DNA of 64,000 nucleotides from the NCBI RefSeq assembly GCF_016925675.1, contig NZ_CP070506.1, forward strand, positions 4,896,501 through 4,960,500. Direction: 5' to 3'. The notes beneath the pieces were generated by a model. That model was not told where the DNA came from. It did no database searches and saw only the letters and a program-made list of their open reading frames with translations. Source of the stretch: Pseudomonas hygromyciniae. GTDB lineage: Bacteria; Pseudomonadota; Gammaproteobacteria; Pseudomonadales; Pseudomonadaceae. Both the position numbers and the translations under genes were made by a program. Of this stretch, positions 36,898 through 48,716 are shown in pieces; position 1 is the first letter of the stretch, and each line of letters starts with the position of its first letter.

Positions 36898-36994
36898 GTG
36901 GGAGCGCGCTTGCTCGCGAAGAACTCATGGATACCACGTTGATTCTGAATAACGCGTTATCGTTGACGTTTTTCGCGAGCAAGCTCGCGCCTAC
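36898..36994. repeat. REPIN
   Basis: GTGGGAGCGCGCTTGCTCGC at the left and GCGAGCAAGCTCGCGCCTAC at the right are inverted arms with one or two mismatches. It lies between murA and hisG. Confidence 0.9.
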
Positions 36995-37007
36995 AGTGCA
37001 GCTGGGA

Positions 37008-38536
<1,529 letters not shown>

Positions 38537-38581
38537 GCTCAACCTCTATCGGCGCCCAGTGCGCGCGGGTCGCACATCATA

Positions 38582-38635
38582 CAAAAAAGCCCCGCGCCTG
38601 CGAACCCCGCATAGCAGGACTCTGACGGGGGGCTT
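38582..38635 (-). terminator. Rho-independent terminator of the mla operon
   Basis: AAGCCCCG (38587) pairs with CGGGGGGCTT (to 38635). On the minus strand a TTTTTTG run follows the stem, so it ends transcription from mlaB before ibaG. Confidence 0.8.
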
Positions 38636-38650
38636 CTTCAATAATGTGTA

Positions 38651-38956
38651 TTAAGGATGCGCCAACAGCTCGGTCAAACCGCTAACCTGGGCAATTTCAC
38701 GCATATCCTCGGGTAATGCGCGAATACTGACAGGTTTGTTGACCTTTGCTGCGTCACGTAGGAAACACAAGAGCAATGACAAGCCAACACTGCTGGACTT
38801 CACCACCGCCGAGCAATCGATAACCAATGCCTGCGCGGTGCTGGCATTGATCAGCGCCTGACCCTGCTTGCGCAGGACCGGCCCAGTGCTGTAGTCGAGC
38901 ACGCCACTGAGGAGCAACTCGCCGGCCTGGCCTTGACGAACAGCCGACTCGGTCAT
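38651..38956 (-). CDS. mlaB: MlaB, STAS-domain subunit of the Mla transporter
   Basis: 101 residues with a STAS domain (SGVLDYSTGPVLRKQG ... LVIDCSAVVKSSSVGLSLLL). MlaB binds and activates the MlaF ATPase at the cytoplasmic face of the MlaFEDB complex, which moves phospholipids between the inner membrane and MlaC. The gene overlaps mlaC by 4 bp and is last in the operon. Confidence 0.9.
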   Translation of the reverse strand: MTESAVRQGQAGELLLSGVLDYSTGPVLRKQGQALINASTAQALVIDCSAVVKSSSVGLSLLLCFLRDAAKVNKPVSIRALPEDMREIAQVSGLTELLAHP

Positions 38957-39606
38957 GGGGCCTGCTTCTCTGCGGCGTCTTCGGTCACTTCCTTGGCCTT
39001 GGCCACTTCACCAGCCCAGCCATCAATGGTCTTGTCCAGGTCGTTGCCATTGCGCTGCATCGCATCGGCGAACTGATCACGGAACAACTTGCCGATGTTG
39101 ATGCCGTTGATGATCACGTTGCGCACTTTCCACTCACCGTTGATTTTCTCAAGGGTGTAGGAAACCGGATAGACCGAGCCATTGTTGCCCTTCACCTGCA
39201 TATCCACGCTGGTGCGGTTGCCGGACTCATCCTTGGCCGGGGAAACGACGATGCCCTGGTTGTTGTATTCCAGCAGGGCGTTGCCATAGAACTGCATCAG
39301 GCTGCGCTTGAAGTTTTCCTGGAAACGCTGCATCTGCGCAGGCGTAGCCTTGCGCGAGTACTTCACGGTCATGATGCTGCGGGAGATACCATCAGCGTCG
39401 ACCACCGGCCCCACGATACCGTTGAGGGCATCGTAGAACGCGCTTGGGCTTTGCTTGTACTGTTCCTTGTTTGCCGCAAGGTCAGCCAGCAGCTCCTTGG
39501 TGGTTCTATCAATAATGTCGTGCGCCGTAGGCGCCGCCACGGCGTTAGCCATCAATGGCAAGGCTGCCAACAGCACCAACAGGCCACGTCGCAAGGTAGA
39601 GATCAT
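38953..39606 (-). CDS. mlaC: MlaC, periplasmic phospholipid carrier
   Basis: 217 residues. A cleavable signal peptide (LLVLLAALPLMANAVA) is followed by the MlaC/Ttg2D domain with FYDALNGIVGPVVD and VRNVIINGINIGKLFRDQF. It shuttles phospholipids across the periplasm between the inner-membrane MlaFEDB and the outer-membrane MlaA complex. ATG 39606 has GAGGAG 7 bases upstream. The homologues are also called Ttg2D in Pseudomonas. Confidence 0.92.
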   Translation of the reverse strand: MISTLRRGLLVLLAALPLMANAVAAPTAHDIIDRTTKELLADLAANKEQYKQSPSAFYDALNGIVGPVVDADGISRSIMTVKYSRKATPAQMQRFQENFKRSLMQFYGNALLEYNNQGIVVSPAKDESGNRTSVDMQVKGNNGSVYPVSYTLEKINGEWKVRNVIINGINIGKLFRDQFADAMQRNGNDLDKTIDGWAGEVAKAKEVTEDAAEKQAP

Positions 39607-39617
39607 GAACAAACTCC

Positions 39618-40085
39618 TCATTTGGCGTCTTTGCTAACCGTATTAAGCAGGAATTTACCGATCAGGTCCTCCAATACCAACGACGACTGTGTGTCATGAA
39701 TGGTCGAACCATCCTTGAGCAAGGCTTCTTCCCCGCCCACGCTGATACCGATGTACTTTTCGCCCAGCAGACCCGCCGTGAGGATAGACGCAGTGGAGTC
39801 AGTCGGCAGGTTATCCACCTTCTTGTCCAGTTGCAGGGTCACTCGGCCGGTGAAGCTGTCGCGGTCCAGATCGATTGCCGTGACCTTGCCGATGGTCACA
39901 CCGGCCATGGTCACTTTGGATCTGACCGTCAAACCGGCGATATTGTCGAAGTAGGCGTAAAGTTTATAGGTATCGGCGGCCGGGCTGGCCGACAAGCCGC
40001 TGACTCGCAGGGCGAGCAACAGTAAAGCCAGGATGCCAGCCAGCAAGAAAAGGCCGACACCGATTTCCACAGTGCGGTTTTGCAT
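39618..40085 (-). CDS. mlaD: MlaD, MCE-domain lipid-transfer subunit
   Basis: 155 residues. There is one N-terminal membrane helix (FLLAGILALLLLALRVSG) and one MCE domain (YFDNIAGLTVRSKVTMAGV ... GLLGEKYIGISVGG). MlaD forms the hexameric ring on the periplasmic side of MlaFEDB through which lipid passes. It overlaps mlaE by one base and is 11 bp before mlaC. Confidence 0.93.
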   Translation of the reverse strand: MQNRTVEIGVGLFLLAGILALLLLALRVSGLSASPAADTYKLYAYFDNIAGLTVRSKVTMAGVTIGKVTAIDLDRDSFTGRVTLQLDKKVDNLPTDSTASILTAGLLGEKYIGISVGGEEALLKDGSTIHDTQSSLVLEDLIGKFLLNTVSKDAK

Positions 40086-40882
40086 CAGAAATCTCCAAAC
40101 ATCAAGGCGGTCAAAATGAAGTCAAGGCCCAGTACCGCCAGCGAGGCGTACACAACGGTCTTGGTGGTGGCTCGACTGATCCCTTCTGAAGTGGGCTCAC
40201 AGTCATAGCCTTGGAATACGGCAATCCAAGTCACGACGAAGGCGAAGACGATGCTCTTGATAATGCCATTGAGCACGTCACCGCTGAAGGTCACGCTGTT
40301 TTGCATATTGGCCCAGTAGGAGCCGTCGTAGACGCCCAGCCAGTCCACCGCCACCCACGAACCGCCCCAGATCCCGACCACGCTGAAAATCATCGCCAGC
40401 AGTGGCAAGGAGATGAAGCCGGCCCACAGGCGCGGGGCAACAATGTACTTGAGTGGGTCCACGCCGATCATTTCCAGGCTGGACAACTGCTCGGTGGCCT
40501 TCATGTTGCCGATCTCGGCGGTCAAGGCAGAACCAGCGCGCCCGGCAAACAGCAATGCCGTAACTACCGGCCCCAGTTCACGCAGCAGCGTCAGCGCAAC
40601 CATCTGCCCCACCGCCTGCTCTGAACCGTAGCTGGACAGGATATTGAACCCCTGCAACGCCAGTACCATGCCGATGAACACCCCGGAGACCACGATGATC
40701 ACCAGGGACATCACGCCAACCGAATGCAACTGCTTGAGCAGCAGGCCAAAACCGCCGCCGATGCCGCCGCGGCCAAGCAAGGCGTGAAACAGGAAAATCG
40801 TCGAACGCCCGAGCACTTCGACGATGTCGATGCCCGAGCGACCGAAAAGGCGGACCTTCTCGATTAAAGATGTCTTGCGCAT
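40085..40882 (-). CDS. mlaE: MlaE, permease subunit of the Mla transporter
   Basis: 265 residues with about five to six membrane helices and the conserved ABC-permease segments [24 protein letters not shown] (about 95-118) and [18 protein letters not shown]. It is the membrane channel of MlaFEDB. It overlaps mlaF and mlaD by one base each, indicating tight coupling. Confidence 0.94.
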   Translation of the reverse strand: MRKTSLIEKVRLFGRSGIDIVEVLGRSTIFLFHALLGRGGIGGGFGLLLKQLHSVGVMSLVIIVVSGVFIGMVLALQGFNILSSYGSEQAVGQMVALTLLRELGPVVTALLFAGRAGSALTAEIGNMKATEQLSSLEMIGVDPLKYIVAPRLWAGFISLPLLAMIFSVVGIWGGSWVAVDWLGVYDGSYWANMQNSVTFSGDVLNGIIKSIVFAFVVTWIAVFQGYDCEPTSEGISRATTKTVVYASLAVLGLDFILTALMFGDF

Positions 40883-41691
40883 CAGCGCTTCCCCAGAAGA
40901 TCTGAGCGGTAGTCCGCTGCCGGAAAATGAAAAGGCACCGGGCCATCAGGATCACCGTTCATGAACTGGCGAATACGCGGGTTATCAGCATTCATCAGCT
41001 CTTCAGGCGTGCCCTGCCCCAATACCTGGCCATCGCCGACGACATAGAGATAGTCGGCAATGCTCGCGGTTTCGGCCAGGTCATGGGAAACCACGATGCT
41101 GGTGATGCCCAGCGCATCGTTGAGCAGGCGAATCAGGCGCACCAGAACGCCCATGGCGATAGGGTCCTGGCCGACAAACGGCTCGTCATACATCAGGATC
41201 TGCGGGTCGAGAGCAATCGCCCGTGCCAGGGCTACACGTCGCTTCATACCGCCGGAAAGCTCGTCAGGCATCAAGTCGATGGCACCGCGAAGCCCTACGG
41301 CCTGCAGTTTCAACAGCACGATGTCACGAATCATTTCTTCGGACAGCTGGGTATGCACCCGCAGCGGGAACGCGACGTTTTCGAAAACATCAAGATCGGT
41401 GAACAGAGCACCGCTCTGGAACAGCACTCCCATGTGCTTGCGCGCATCGAACAGGTCGCTGCGCGACAGGGTCGGCAGGTTCTGGCCATTGACCCAGACT
41501 TCGCCGGCAGTGGGACGCAACTGCATGCCCATCAGGCGCAGCAGGGTCGTCTTGCCGCAACCGGACGGCCCCATGATGCCCGTCACCTTGCCGCGGGGAA
41601 TGCGAATATCGACATTATTGAAGATGCTGCGCGTACCGCGCTTGAAGGAAAGGCCCTTCAGCTCGACCGCGTAGGCGTTATCGGCACTCAT
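40882..41691 (-). CDS. mlaF: MlaF, ATPase subunit of the Mla transporter
   Basis: 269-residue ABC ATPase. Walker [19 protein letters not shown] (about 38), signature [20 protein letters not shown] (about 145) and Walker [13 protein letters not shown] are intact. It powers phospholipid transfer that keeps the outer membrane asymmetric. First gene of mlaFEDCB, with AAGGAG before its ATG; divergent from kdsD. Confidence 0.94.
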   Translation of the reverse strand: MSADNAYAVELKGLSFKRGTRSIFNNVDIRIPRGKVTGIMGPSGCGKTTLLRLMGMQLRPTAGEVWVNGQNLPTLSRSDLFDARKHMGVLFQSGALFTDLDVFENVAFPLRVHTQLSEEMIRDIVLLKLQAVGLRGAIDLMPDELSGGMKRRVALARAIALDPQILMYDEPFVGQDPIAMGVLVRLIRLLNDALGITSIVVSHDLAETASIADYLYVVGDGQVLGQGTPEELMNADNPRIRQFMNGDPDGPVPFHFPAADYRSDLLGKR

Positions 41692-41938
41692 CTAAACTCC
41701 TTGGGATGCAGCTTCTCACTCAGACACCACGTTTGGGACAACTGCTTGCGACAGTTAGACACATGTGAGCTGCGCGGACCGAACTGGCGGCGAACTATAT
41801 CACTGCTGACATAAAGCGCCCAAGGCCGCAGCAGCGCTTGTTCAGAAACAGGACAGGTAAACGCGTATTTGAGAGTGTTCTCACATCCGAGCAGAACAAA
41901 CCCTGACGAACTTGCGTGAGGGAATTGCTCATTACCGC

Positions 41939-41944
41939 TATAAT
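41939..41944 (+). promoter_or_regulatory. -10 element of the kdsD-lpt operon promoter
   Basis: A consensus TATAAT 35 bp before the kdsD start, in the 287-bp gap between divergent mlaF and kdsD. TTGCGT at 41912 is the best -35 but is 21 bases away, so the exact promoter is uncertain. Confidence 0.5.
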
Positions 41945-41978
41945 CGCCGACTTTTCGTCAGGCTATACGATTTCAGAC

Positions 41979-42953
41979 ATGAGCCAATCCAGCGACCTTA
42001 TTCAATCCGCGCAACGCACCATCCGCCTCGAGCTTGAAGCCGTAGAAGGCTTGCTGGCCCATATCGACGCAGATTTCGTACGCGCCTGCGAGATGATCCT
42101 GGCCAGTAAAGGCCGGGTTGTCGTGGTCGGCATGGGCAAGTCAGGCCATGTTGGCAACAAGATTGCCGCCACTCTGGCCAGCACCGGCACCACAGCGTTT
42201 TTCGTGCACCCGGCCGAAGCCAGCCATGGCGACATGGGCATGATCACCCGTGATGACGTGATTCTGGCCCTGTCCAACTCCGGCACCACTAACGAAATCG
42301 TGACCTTGCTGCCCCTGATCAAGCGCCTGGGCATCAAGTTGATCAGTATGACCGGCAACCCCGACTCGACGCTGGCCAAGGCCGCCGAAGTGAACCTGAA
42401 CGTACATGTAGCCCAGGAGGCCTGCCCGCTCAACCTGGCACCGACCTCTTCCACCACCGCCGCCCTGGTCATGGGCGACGCGCTGGCCGTGGCCCTGCTG
42501 GAAGCCCGTGGCTTTACCGCCGAAGACTTCGCCTTTTCCCACCCCGGTGGCGCGCTTGGCCGTCGCCTGCTGTTGAAAGTGGAAAATGTGATGCATGCCG
42601 GCGACGAACTGCCTCAGGTACAACGTGGCACCTTGCTCAAGGACGCGTTGATGGAAATGACCCGCAAGGGCCTGGGCATGACCGTGATTCTGGAGGCCGA
42701 CGGCCGCCTGGCTGGGGTCTTCACCGACGGCGACCTGCGCCGCACCCTGGACCGCACCATCGATATCCATACCGCGACCATCGATCAGGTCATGACCCCT
42801 CACGGCAAGACCGCCCGCGCCGAAATGCTCGCGGCCGAAGCCCTGAAGATCATGGAAGACCATAAAATCGGCGCCCTGGTGGTGGTCGATGATGCCGATC
42901 ATCCGATTGGCGCCCTGAACATGCACGATTTGCTGCGCGCAGGAGTGATGTAA
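41979..42953 (+). CDS. kdsD: D-arabinose 5-phosphate isomerase
   Basis: 324 residues. A SIS domain (GRVVVVGMGKSGHVGNKIAA, ILALSNSGTTNEIV) is followed by two CBS domains (from about residue 205, VMHAGDELPQV, and 270, QVMTPHGKTA). It makes arabinose 5-phosphate from ribulose 5-phosphate for Kdo. Start ATG 41979 gives MSQSSDLIQSAQRT; an in-frame ATG 63 bases earlier covers the promoter and is rejected. It runs directly into kdsC with no gap. Confidence 0.94.
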   Translation: MSQSSDLIQSAQRTIRLELEAVEGLLAHIDADFVRACEMILASKGRVVVVGMGKSGHVGNKIAATLASTGTTAFFVHPAEASHGDMGMITRDDVILALSNSGTTNEIVTLLPLIKRLGIKLISMTGNPDSTLAKAAEVNLNVHVAQEACPLNLAPTSSTTAALVMGDALAVALLEARGFTAEDFAFSHPGGALGRRLLLKVENVMHAGDELPQVQRGTLLKDALMEMTRKGLGMTVILEADGRLAGVFTDGDLRRTLDRTIDIHTATIDQVMTPHGKTARAEMLAAEALKIMEDHKIGALVVVDDADHPIGALNMHDLLRAGVM

Positions 42954-43478
42954 ATGAACACCGACCTGTTGCAACGGGGCAAGGCCATTAAACTGGCAAT
43001 TTTCGACGTCGACGGCGTACTGACCGATGGCCGACTGTACTTTCTCGAAGACGGTAGTGAATTCAAGACTTTCAACACGCTGGACGGCCAGGGCATCAAG
43101 ATGCTGATGGCCTCTGGCGTGCAAACCGCGATTATCAGTGGTCGCAAGACCCCAGTCGTAGAACGCCGCGCACAAAACCTGGGGATTCCTTACCTGTACC
43201 AGGGCCGCGAGGATAAACTAGTGGTCCTGGACGAGCTTCTTGGCAAACTCAACCTAAGCTATGAGCAGGTCGCCTATCTGGGCGATGACTTGCCTGACCT
43301 GCCGGTAATTCGCCGCGTCGGCCTGGGCATGGCCGTGGCCAATGCCGCATCGTTTGTTCGCGAACACGCCCACGGCATTACCCAGGCCCGTGGCGGCGAA
43401 GGCGCCGCCCGCGAGTTCTGCGAGCTGATCCTGCGTGCCCAGGGCAGCCTTGAAGCAGCCCACGCCGCCTACCTATAG
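42954..43478 (+). CDS. kdsC: Kdo-8-phosphate phosphatase
   Basis: 174-residue HAD phosphatase of the C0 type. The nucleophile aspartate lies in IFDVDGVLTDGRLYF (about 21-23); later motifs are ISGRKTPVV and YLGDDLPDLPVIRRVGLGMAV. It releases Kdo from Kdo 8-phosphate in the cytoplasm. The start codon follows the kdsD stop without a gap and the lptC start is 8 bp beyond its stop. Confidence 0.94.
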   Translation: MNTDLLQRGKAIKLAIFDVDGVLTDGRLYFLEDGSEFKTFNTLDGQGIKMLMASGVQTAIISGRKTPVVERRAQNLGIPYLYQGREDKLVVLDELLGKLNLSYEQVAYLGDDLPDLPVIRRVGLGMAVANAASFVREHAHGITQARGGEGAAREFCELILRAQGSLEAAHAAYL

Positions 43479-43486
43479 AGCCTTCT

Positions 43487-44059
43487 ATGCTGAGCAAAAA
43501 GATTCGCAACTTCCTGATATTCGGAGCCATCGCCGCACTGTTCCTCGCGGTGGGCTACTGGAATATCAGCCCGGAGCGCTTCCTCGACCAGCCTGTCGTG
43601 CAGGCCGACCAGGGTGCTATCGACTATTACGCCACCAACGCCTACAGCGTTCAGTTCCTGCCTGACGGCAAGGTGCAGTACGAAATGACGTCGGACAAGG
43701 TCGAACACTTGAAGGCTTCGGAGGTCACATTGCTGACCAATCCGGACCTGAACCTGTATCGCGGCACCGAATTCCCGTGGCACGTCACCAGCAAGCGTGG
43801 CGAGGTCAACCCGGACGGTACCGAGGTGGAACTGATCGACTCGGTGCGCGTTGCGCGTACCGACGCCCAGAACCGCGACACCATCATTACCAGCAGTCGC
43901 ATGACCGTATTCCCACAGAAGCAATATGCGCAGACCGAGCAAGACGTTAGAATCGACGGCGCTGGCGGTGTATCGACTGGCAAGGGAATGAAAGCGTATT
44001 TGAAAGAAAGCAGGATACACCTGCTATCGAACGTAAGAGGACAGTATGAGGCTCGTTAA
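43487..44059 (+). CDS. lptC: LptC, LPS bridge protein
   Basis: 190 residues. One N-terminal membrane helix (FLIFGAIAALFLAVGYWNI) is followed by a periplasmic beta-jellyroll with the LptC pattern (YAQTEQDVRIDGAGGVSTGKG). It hands LPS from LptBFG to LptA. The 3' end overlaps lptA by 14 bp, suggesting coupled translation. Sequence conservation in this family is low, so the call rests partly on position. Confidence 0.9.
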   Translation: MLSKKIRNFLIFGAIAALFLAVGYWNISPERFLDQPVVQADQGAIDYYATNAYSVQFLPDGKVQYEMTSDKVEHLKASEVTLLTNPDLNLYRGTEFPWHVTSKRGEVNPDGTEVELIDSVRVARTDAQNRDTIITSSRMTVFPQKQYAQTEQDVRIDGAGGVSTGKGMKAYLKESRIHLLSNVRGQYEAR

Positions 44060-44579
44060 AACCCTCCCTATTTTGCTCGGTCTGGGCGCAGCACTGGGAA
44101 GCGTGAGCGCCTGGGCTCTGCCGAACGATAGCCAGCAACCGATCCACATTCAGGCTGACGATGCGCAACTGGATGACAAGCAAGGTATCGCGACCTACAA
44201 GGGCGACGTAATCATCACTCAAGGTTCGATGAAGATTACCGGCAATACCGTCACCCTGACCCGCACCCCGGCTGGCGATATCGACGTTGTGACTTCGGTG
44301 GGCAACCTTGCCTATTTCGAACAGAAGCAAAACGCCGCTGATCCAGGTCCGATCAAAGGCTACGGCGTAACCATCCAGTACCACGCACCGCAAAACCGCA
44401 TAGTACTGACTGACCGCGCCAAAGTGATCAGCAGCGACGGCAACTCGACCGAAGGCGAGAAAATCGTCTACGACACCGTCAAGCAGGTCGCCACTGCTGG
44501 CCGCGCCAATGGCACCAAGGTCACCGCGCCACGTCCGCGTATCGACATGGTTATCCAGCCGAAAAAGAAGGCCCAGTAA
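44046..44579 (+). CDS. lptA: LptA, periplasmic LPS carrier
   Basis: 177 residues. A signal peptide ([18 protein letters not shown]) precedes an OstA/LptA jellyroll domain with [20 protein letters not shown] and [16 protein letters not shown]. LptA monomers form the bridge carrying LPS to LptDE in the outer membrane. Its stop codon TAATG overlaps the start of lptB by one base. Confidence 0.93.
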   Translation: MRLVKTLPILLGLGAALGSVSAWALPNDSQQPIHIQADDAQLDDKQGIATYKGDVIITQGSMKITGNTVTLTRTPAGDIDVVTSVGNLAYFEQKQNAADPGPIKGYGVTIQYHAPQNRIVLTDRAKVISSDGNSTEGEKIVYDTVKQVATAGRANGTKVTAPRPRIDMVIQPKKKAQ

Positions 44580-45304
44580 TGGCAACCCTGAAAGCCCAGC
44601 ATCTGGCCAAGGCCTATAAAAGCCGACAGGTCGTGCGCGACGTCAGCCTGTCGATCGACAGCGGCCAGATCGTCGGCCTGCTTGGCCCCAACGGTGCCGG
44701 CAAGACCACCTGCTTCTACATGATCGTCGGTCTGGTCCAGGCGGACCAGGGTCGTGTATTGATCGACGACCTGGACGTCAGCCACCAACCAATGCATGGT
44801 CGTGCTCGGGCCGGTATCGGCTATCTCCCCCAAGAGGCTTCGATCTTCCGCAAATTGTCAGTGTCCGACAACATCATGGCGATCCTTGAAACCCGCAAGG
44901 AACTGGATCGCGACGGGCGCCGCCAGGAGCTGGAAAGCCTGCTGCAGGAGTTCCACATCAACCATATTCGCGACAACCTCGGCATGAGCCTGTCCGGCGG
45001 TGAGCGGCGTCGTGTGGAAATCGCCCGCGCCCTGGCCACAGCACCGAAGTTCATCCTGCTGGACGAACCCTTCGCCGGTGTCGACCCGATCTCGGTAGGC
45101 GACATCAAGCAGATTATCCATCACCTCAAGGCCAAGGGGATCGGCGTGCTGATCACCGACCACAACGTGCGTGAGACCCTGGATATCTGTGAAACCGCCT
45201 ACATCGTAAACGACGGCCAACTGATTGCCGAAGGCGACTCCGCCACCATCCTGGCCAACGAACTGGTCAAGGAAGTGTATCTGGGGCACGAGTTCCGCCT
45301 GTAA
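44579..45304 (+). CDS. lptB: LptB, ATPase of the LPS transporter
   Basis: 241-residue ABC ATPase. Walker [20 protein letters not shown] (about 35), signature [20 protein letters not shown] (about 138) and Walker [14 protein letters not shown] are intact. It drives LPS extraction from the inner membrane with LptF and LptG, whose genes are elsewhere. It ends the LPS part of the operon; rpoN follows after 184 bp with its own promoter region. Confidence 0.95.
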   Translation: MATLKAQHLAKAYKSRQVVRDVSLSIDSGQIVGLLGPNGAGKTTCFYMIVGLVQADQGRVLIDDLDVSHQPMHGRARAGIGYLPQEASIFRKLSVSDNIMAILETRKELDRDGRRQELESLLQEFHINHIRDNLGMSLSGGERRRVEIARALATAPKFILLDEPFAGVDPISVGDIKQIIHHLKAKGIGVLITDHNVRETLDICETAYIVNDGQLIAEGDSATILANELVKEVYLGHEFRL

Positions 45305-45406
45305 CCACTGTGATGTCAGGACATTCGCCATCGGGCGCGGGAGTCAATAAAAACCTCATTATTTTTATTGTTACCGTGCTCTAGGCAAAGCCCCCGATAT
45401 CAGGCA

Positions 45407-45412
45407 TATAAT
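45407..45412 (+). promoter_or_regulatory. Possible -10 of the rpoN promoter
   Basis: TATAAT inside GGCATATAATTTGC, 77 bp before the rpoN start. No good -35 hexamer at 16-18 bases, so this is tentative. Confidence 0.4.
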
Positions 45413-45488
45413 TTGCTTATGTTTGGCGCTCACGCGCCCTGTCGTGGATGGCGCATTGCGCCGGCGAATAAGGTGTTAAGCCCCTGCC

Positions 45489-46982
45489 ATGAAACCATCG
45501 CTAGTCCTGAGAATGGGCCAGCAGCTGACGATGACACCGCAGCTGCAACAGGCCATCCGCCTGCTCCAATTGTCGACCCTGGACCTGCAACAGGAAATCC
45601 AGGAGGCCCTGGAGTCCAACCCGATGCTCGAACGCCAGGAAGAAGGCGACGACTTCGATAATGCCGACCCACTGGCCGACAACATAGAGCAAAAACCCAA
45701 TCCCGACGTCCAGGAACCGTCCTACCAGGAAGCCGCCCCCACGGTGGATAACCTGGAAGAAGGCGAATGGAACGAACGCATTCCCAATGAGCTGCCCGTG
45801 GACACGGCCTGGGAAGATGTCTACCAGACCAGCGCCAGCAGCCTGCCCAGCAATGACGATGACGAGTGGGACTTCACCACCCGCACCTCCGTTGGCGAGA
45901 GCCTACAGAGCCATCTGCTGTGGCAATTGAACCTCGCCCCGATGTCCGATACCGATCGCCTGATCGCCGTGACGCTGATCGATTGCATCAATAATCAGGG
46001 CTACCTGGACGAGACCCTTGAGGAAATCCTCGAGGCCTTCGACCCGGAACTGGACATCGAGCTGGACGAAATCGAAGCGGTCCTGCACCGCATCCAGCAG
46101 TTCGAGCCCGCCGGCATTGGCGCGCGCAACCTCAGCGAGTGCCTGTTGCTGCAACTGCGCCAGCTGCCCGCCAAGACCCCGTGGCTGCCCGAGGCCCAAC
46201 GCTTGGTCACCGACTACATCGACCTGCTCGGCAGCCGCGATTACAGTCAGCTGATGCGCCGGATGAAGCTCAAGGAAGATGACCTGCGCCAGATCATCGA
46301 GCTGGTGCAGAGTCTCAACCCGCGCCCCGGCTCGCAAATCGAGTCTAGCGAGGCGGAATACGTGGTCCCTGACGTGATCGTGCGCAAGGACAACGAGCGC
46401 TGGCTGGTGGAGCTGAACCAGGAATCGGTGCCACGCCTGCGGGTCAACCCGCAATACGCAGGTTTCGTGCGCCGGGCCGATACCAGTGCCGACAACACCT
46501 TCATGCGCAACCAGCTGCAGGAAGCGCGCTGGTTCATCAAGAGCCTGCAAAGCCGCAACGAAACCCTGATGAAAGTGGCCACCCAGATCGTCGAGCATCA
46601 GCGCGGCTTCCTGGAATACGGCGACGAGGCGATGAAGCCGTTGGTGCTGCATGATATTGCCGAAGCCGTTGGCATGCATGAATCGACCATTTCACGGGTA
46701 ACCACCCAAAAATTCATGCATACCCCACGGGGTATATATGAGCTGAAATACTTTTTCTCCAGCCACGTCAGCACCTCCGAAGGCGGCGAATGCTCGTCCA
46801 CGGCGATCCGCGCGATCATCAAAAAACTGGTTGCCGCGGAAAATCAGAAAAAGCCGTTGAGTGACAGCAAGATCGCTGGTTTACTGGAGGCACAAGGCAT
46901 TCAGGTCGCCCGTCGAACCGTCGCCAAGTACCGCGAGTCCCTTGGGATCGCGCCTTCCAGCGAGCGTAAGCGGTTGATGTGA
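45489..46982 (+). CDS. rpoN: RNA polymerase sigma-54 factor
   Basis: 497 residues. Region I is glutamine-rich ([20 protein letters not shown], residues 8-27), region II acidic ([15 protein letters not shown]), followed by the core-binding domain, the helix-turn-helix near [16 protein letters not shown] and the RpoN box [14 protein letters not shown] near the C-terminus that reads the -24 element. It directs nitrogen, flagellar and many catabolic promoters. The usual downstream set hpf-ptsN-rapZ-ptsO is present. Confidence 0.96.
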   Translation: MKPSLVLRMGQQLTMTPQLQQAIRLLQLSTLDLQQEIQEALESNPMLERQEEGDDFDNADPLADNIEQKPNPDVQEPSYQEAAPTVDNLEEGEWNERIPNELPVDTAWEDVYQTSASSLPSNDDDEWDFTTRTSVGESLQSHLLWQLNLAPMSDTDRLIAVTLIDCINNQGYLDETLEEILEAFDPELDIELDEIEAVLHRIQQFEPAGIGARNLSECLLLQLRQLPAKTPWLPEAQRLVTDYIDLLGSRDYSQLMRRMKLKEDDLRQIIELVQSLNPRPGSQIESSEAEYVVPDVIVRKDNERWLVELNQESVPRLRVNPQYAGFVRRADTSADNTFMRNQLQEARWFIKSLQSRNETLMKVATQIVEHQRGFLEYGDEAMKPLVLHDIAEAVGMHESTISRVTTQKFMHTPRGIYELKYFFSSHVSTSEGGECSSTAIRAIIKKLVAAENQKKPLSDSKIAGLLEAQGIQVARRTVAKYRESLGIAPSSERKRLM

Positions 46983-47005
46983 CGGGCGGGCCACAGCGTT
47001 CCAGT

Positions 47006-47025
47006 GGCGGGTATTCCTACCCGCC
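47006..47025 (+). terminator. Hairpin between rpoN and hpf
   Basis: GGCGGGTA / TACCCGCC with a 4-base loop, then GCTTTATG. A short T run suggests a weak terminator or an RNA-processing site separating rpoN from hpf. Confidence 0.5.
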
Positions 47026-47057
47026 GCTTTATGCACTGGCAACGAAGGAGAAGCTGT

Positions 47058-47363
47058 ATGCAAGTCAACATCAGTGGACACCAACTGGAAGTGACCGAAC
47101 CGCTGCGCGCCTACATCAGCGAGAAACTCAAACGAATTGAGGGGCATTTCGACAAGATCACAAATGTGCAAGTCATCATGTCTGTCGAAAAGCTGAAGCA
47201 GAAAATCGAAGCCACCTTGCGTATACCCGGCGGGGAAGTCGTTGCCAATGCAGAGCATGCAGATATGTATGCCGCCATTGACGACCTGACCGACAAGCTG
47301 GATCGCCAAATCAAAAAGCATAAGGAAAAGCAGCAGAGCCTTCTTCAAGGCACAGGCCGCTAA
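47058..47363 (+). CDS. hpf: Ribosome hibernation-promoting factor
   Basis: 101 residues, the short HPF/YfiA type: MQVNISGHQLEVTEPLRAYI ... LKRIEGHFDKITNVQVIM ... YAAIDDLTDKLDRQIKKHKEK. It binds the 30S A/P-site region and with a dimerising factor forms inactive 100S ribosomes in stationary phase. ATG 47058 has AAGGAGAAG upstream; a longer frame from 47004 lies in the hairpin region and is rejected. Confidence 0.93.
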   Translation: MQVNISGHQLEVTEPLRAYISEKLKRIEGHFDKITNVQVIMSVEKLKQKIEATLRIPGGEVVANAEHADMYAAIDDLTDKLDRQIKKHKEKQQSLLQGTGR

Positions 47364-47375
47364 CACTCCCCACCC

Positions 47376-47840
47376 ATGATTCGACTTGAAACCATCCTGA
47401 CCCCCGGCCGTTCCCTCGTGAACGTGCCGGGCGGCAGTAAAAAGAGAGCCCTCGAACAGATTGCCAACCTGATCGGCCGTGAAGTGCCTGAACTGGATAC
47501 GCAAGATGTGTACGAGGCCCTGATTGCCCGTGAAAAACTCGGCTCGACCGGTTTTGGCAACGGCATCGCAATTCCACACTGCCGCCTCAAAGGCTGTGAA
47601 ACCCCGGTCAGCGCCCTGCTGCACCTGGAAGCTCCCATTGATTTCGACGCCATCGATGGCGCCCCGGTTGACCTGCTGTTCGTCCTGCTGGTCCCGGAAG
47701 CTGCTACCGATGCGCACCTGGAGCTGCTCCGGCAGATCGCCAGCATGCTCGACCGTGAAGAAGTACGTAAGAAACTGCGTAGCGCCAGCACCAATGAAGC
47801 GCTTTATCAGGTTGTCTTGGAAGAGCAAAGCGGGCAGTAA
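47376..47840 (+). CDS. ptsN: PtsN, EIIA-Ntr of the nitrogen phosphotransferase system
   Basis: 154 residues of the PTS EIIA type 2 fold. The phosphorylated histidine is in [13 protein letters not shown] (about residue 68). It receives phosphate from PtsO and regulates potassium transport, nitrogen and carbon functions instead of sugar import. It is 12 bp after hpf and 2 bp before rapZ. Confidence 0.94.
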   Translation: MIRLETILTPGRSLVNVPGGSKKRALEQIANLIGREVPELDTQDVYEALIAREKLGSTGFGNGIAIPHCRLKGCETPVSALLHLEAPIDFDAIDGAPVDLLFVLLVPEAATDAHLELLRQIASMLDREEVRKKLRSASTNEALYQVVLEEQSGQ

Positions 47841-47842
47841 TC

Positions 47843-48700
47843 ATGCGTTTGATCATCGTCAGCGGGCGTTCCGGCTCAGGTAAAAGTACTGCCCTCAACG
47901 TGCTTGAGGACAACGGTTTCTATTGCATCGACAACTTGCCGGCCGGCCTGTTGCCCGAGTTGGCCGAACGCGCACTGATCCATACCGAGCTAGCGCAACC
48001 GCTGGTGGCCGTGTCGATTGACGCGCGCAACCTGCCCAGCCACCTCACGAGATTCCCGGAATTGCTTGAAGAGGTACGCGCCAAGCATATCCATTGCGAC
48101 GTGCTGTACCTGGATGCCGACGAAGAAACGCTGCTCAAGCGCTTCTCGGAAACCCGTCGCCGCCACCCGCTGAGTAGCCCGCACCGCTCGCTGGCGGAAG
48201 CCATTGAGGACGAGACCAAGCTGCTGGGGCCGATCATTGATTTGGCCGACCTCAAGATCAACACCACCAGCCTGAACCTTTACCAACTGCGTGACGCCAT
48301 CAAGCTGCGCCTACTGAACCAGCCGGAGCCCGGCACCGCATTCCTGGTTGAATCCTTTGGTTTCAAGCGGGGCATGCCGATAGATGCCGACCTGGTATTT
48401 GACGTGCGCTGCCTCCCCAACCCTTACTGGAAGCCGGAACTGCGCGATCAGTCAGGCCTGGACCAACCGGTTGCCGAGTACCTGGCGGCTCAACCGGATG
48501 TCGAAGAGATGTTCCAGGATATCTCCAGCTACCTGCTCAAGTGGCTACCGCGCTTTGCCGCGAGCAACCGGGCCTATGTCACCATCGCTATCGGCTGTAC
48601 CGGCGGGCATCACCGCTCCGTCTACCTGACCGAGCGCCTGGGCCAGGTCTTGCAGAAAACCCTCAAGAATGTCCAGGTTCGCCACCGCGACCTTAGCTGA
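47843..48700 (+). CDS. rapZ: RapZ, RNase adapter / nucleotide-binding protein
   Basis: 285 residues. Walker [20 protein letters not shown] (residues 4-22) with further family blocks [21 protein letters not shown] (shown as [15 protein letters not shown]) and the C-terminal [17 protein letters not shown] that binds RNA and metabolite. In enterics RapZ guides RNase E to GlmZ to tune GlmS; GlmZ is not known from Pseudomonas, so its target here is unclear. It is tightly packed between ptsN and ptsO. Confidence 0.92.
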   Translation: MRLIIVSGRSGSGKSTALNVLEDNGFYCIDNLPAGLLPELAERALIHTELAQPLVAVSIDARNLPSHLTRFPELLEEVRAKHIHCDVLYLDADEETLLKRFSETRRRHPLSSPHRSLAEAIEDETKLLGPIIDLADLKINTTSLNLYQLRDAIKLRLLNQPEPGTAFLVESFGFKRGMPIDADLVFDVRCLPNPYWKPELRDQSGLDQPVAEYLAAQPDVEEMFQDISSYLLKWLPRFAASNRAYVTIAIGCTGGHHRSVYLTERLGQVLQKTLKNVQVRHRDLS

Positions 48701-48716
48701 AAGGAACACCTTCGCG

